A DNA stretch of 6,260 bases from an uncultured Saprospiraceae bacterium (lineage in GTDB: Bacteria; Bacteroidota; Bacteroidia; Chitinophagales; Saprospiraceae): the NCBI GenBank assembly GCA_934699305.1, contig CAKUWM010000170.1, positions 1-6,260 of the forward strand. Reading direction: 5' to 3'. The position numbers were made by a program, and so were the translations under genes. The notes under the pieces are model-generated. The model ran no database searches. It was not told the origin of the DNA and saw only the letters and a program-made list of their open reading frames with translations. Numbering within the stretch: the first letter of the stretch is position 1; every line of letters starts with the position of its first letter. Positions 5,947 to 6,260 of this stretch are shown here, piece after piece.

Positions 5947-5958
5947 ACAGAGGTTATT

Positions 5959-6051
5959 TTGGACTTTTCTTGGGATGAGACAAAAAACAGAAGGAACTTT
6001 AAAAAGCATGGCATTTGGTTTGATGAGGCGCTCAGAGGTGTTAGATTATGA
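5959..6051 (+). pseudogene. brnT: Truncated BrnT-like toxin remnant
   Basis: Starting from TTG 5959, with AGAGG five bases upstream, the frame gives MDFSWDETKNRRNFKKHG and then IWFDEALRGVRL before a stop. The first 24 residues match the N-terminus of BrnT ribonuclease toxins (F-x-W-D-x-x-K-N-x-x-N-x-x-K-H-G-x-x-F-x-E-A). A normal BrnT is about 90 residues; this one is 30, so the central and C-terminal beta strands of the RelE-like fold are missing. The stop still overlaps the brnA start as ATGA, so the loss looks like an internal deletion and not a simple frameshift or stop. An ATG at 5929 would add ten residues (MYIQNTTEVI), but its start lies inside the operator palindrome and has no ribosome binding site. 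The product is very unlikely to be an active toxin. Confidence 0.7.
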
Positions 6052-6260
6052 AAAAAAAATATAATTTTTCTGGAGCTACAAAGCGTGCTTCGCGTATAAA
6101 ACGTCAAATTTCCGAAGACACTGTGAAGGTTCCGACTAGTATTCGTTTGGATGGCTCCTTGCTTGCTTGGTATAAAACAGAAGCTGAGAGGTTGGGGATT
6201 CCTTACCAAACATTGATAGGAAGCATTTTACATAGATATGCACAGTCTGAACTCATAGAT
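6048..6260 (+). CDS. brnA: BrnA-like antitoxin, incomplete at the window edge
   Basis: The 71 codons visible stay open to the last base of the window. The N-terminal segment, MKKKYNFSGATKRASRIKRQ, is basic. Then comes a ribbon-helix-helix-like section: VPTSIRLDGSLLAWYKTEA (28-46) followed by IPYQTLIGSILHRYAQSEL (51-69). The pattern of a strand with IRLD, a helix LLAWYK and then G-I-P-Y-Q-T-L-I is typical of BrnA/CopG-like antitoxins, which neutralise BrnT and repress the operon. The ATG overlaps the brnT remnant stop, and AGAGG (6034-6038) nine bases upstream can serve as its ribosome binding site. Nine A residues directly follow the ATG. BrnA proteins are usually about 80-100 residues, so only a short tail is probably missing. 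Its partner appears broken, leaving it as a possible orphan antitoxin. Confidence 0.8.
   Translation, partial: MKKKYNFSGATKRASRIKRQISEDTVKVPTSIRLDGSLLAWYKTEAERLGIPYQTLIGSILHRYAQSELID

Larger units (their letters stand above)
5702..5958. other. Divergent gap before the brnTA remnant
   Basis: These 257 bases separate the minus-strand LicD-family gene from the plus-strand brnT remnant. No plausible protein-coding frame of its own was recognised. It contains an AT-only palindrome TTTTATTATAAAA (5813-5825) and a consensus TTGACA (5919-5924). A ten-base palindrome (5930-5939) and the AGAGG site serving brnT (5949-5953) lie close to the end. Confidence 0.4.

Noticed and set aside
5883..6209. A 108-codon minus-strand frame
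   Set aside because: It lies opposite the brnT remnant and brnA, whose plus-strand frames show clear family motifs, start signals and an ATGA overlap. The minus-strand product has no recognisable pattern.
1..6260. CRISPR array, tRNA, rRNA, insertion sequence ends or attachment sites
   Set aside because: No regularly spaced repeats, no cloverleaf-like segment, no rRNA-like sequence, no transposase motifs and no long terminal inverted repeats were seen on either strand by eye.

Overview
The window is part of a surface-polysaccharide gene cluster, probably capsule or lipopolysaccharide side chain, from an AT-rich and probably Gram-negative bacterium. The Gram-negative reading is inferred from gene content: an Acs1/Bcs1-type fused CDP-ribitol synthase as in encapsulated Haemophilus, a bacterial sialyltransferase-like enzyme, and a proteobacterial-style BrnT/BrnA remnant. 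No rRNA or other marker fixes the taxon, and I do not name one.

Layout, left to right. A minus-strand gene (53-970) encodes a polysaccharide pyruvyl transferase-family protein. After a 252-base divergent gap come two plus-strand genes that overlap by four bases. The first (1223-2311) is a very AT-rich glycosyltransferase resembling the GT52/polysialyltransferase group. The second (2308-3702) is a bifunctional cytidylyltransferase/short-chain reductase of the Acs1/Bcs1 type. An 87-base gap holding a perfect TATAAT box precedes a plus-strand CDP-polyol phosphotransferase of the TagB/TagF family (3790-4827). A LicD-family phosphotransferase (4853-5701) lies convergent to it on the minus strand. 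The last 550 bases hold a 257-base gap, a drastically shortened brnT toxin gene and an overlapping brnA antitoxin gene that runs off the window edge.

How the genes could work together (inference): the Acs1-like enzyme reduces ribulose 5-phosphate and activates the product to CDP-ribitol. The TagB/TagF-like enzyme, and possibly the LicD-like enzyme, transfer ribitol phosphate or a related phospho-group to a glycan. The GT52-like enzyme and the pyruvyl transferase-family protein would extend or decorate the same glycan. No transporter, polymerase, flippase or nucleotide-sialic acid gene is visible, so only part of the locus is shown.

The main points for a second look are: a candidate leaderless promoter for the phosphotransferase gene; the pairing of CDP-ribitol synthesis with a LicD (fukutin-family) enzyme; the internally deleted toxin with its antitoxin reading frame kept open; and long A/T homopolymers inside coding sequence that could allow slippage.
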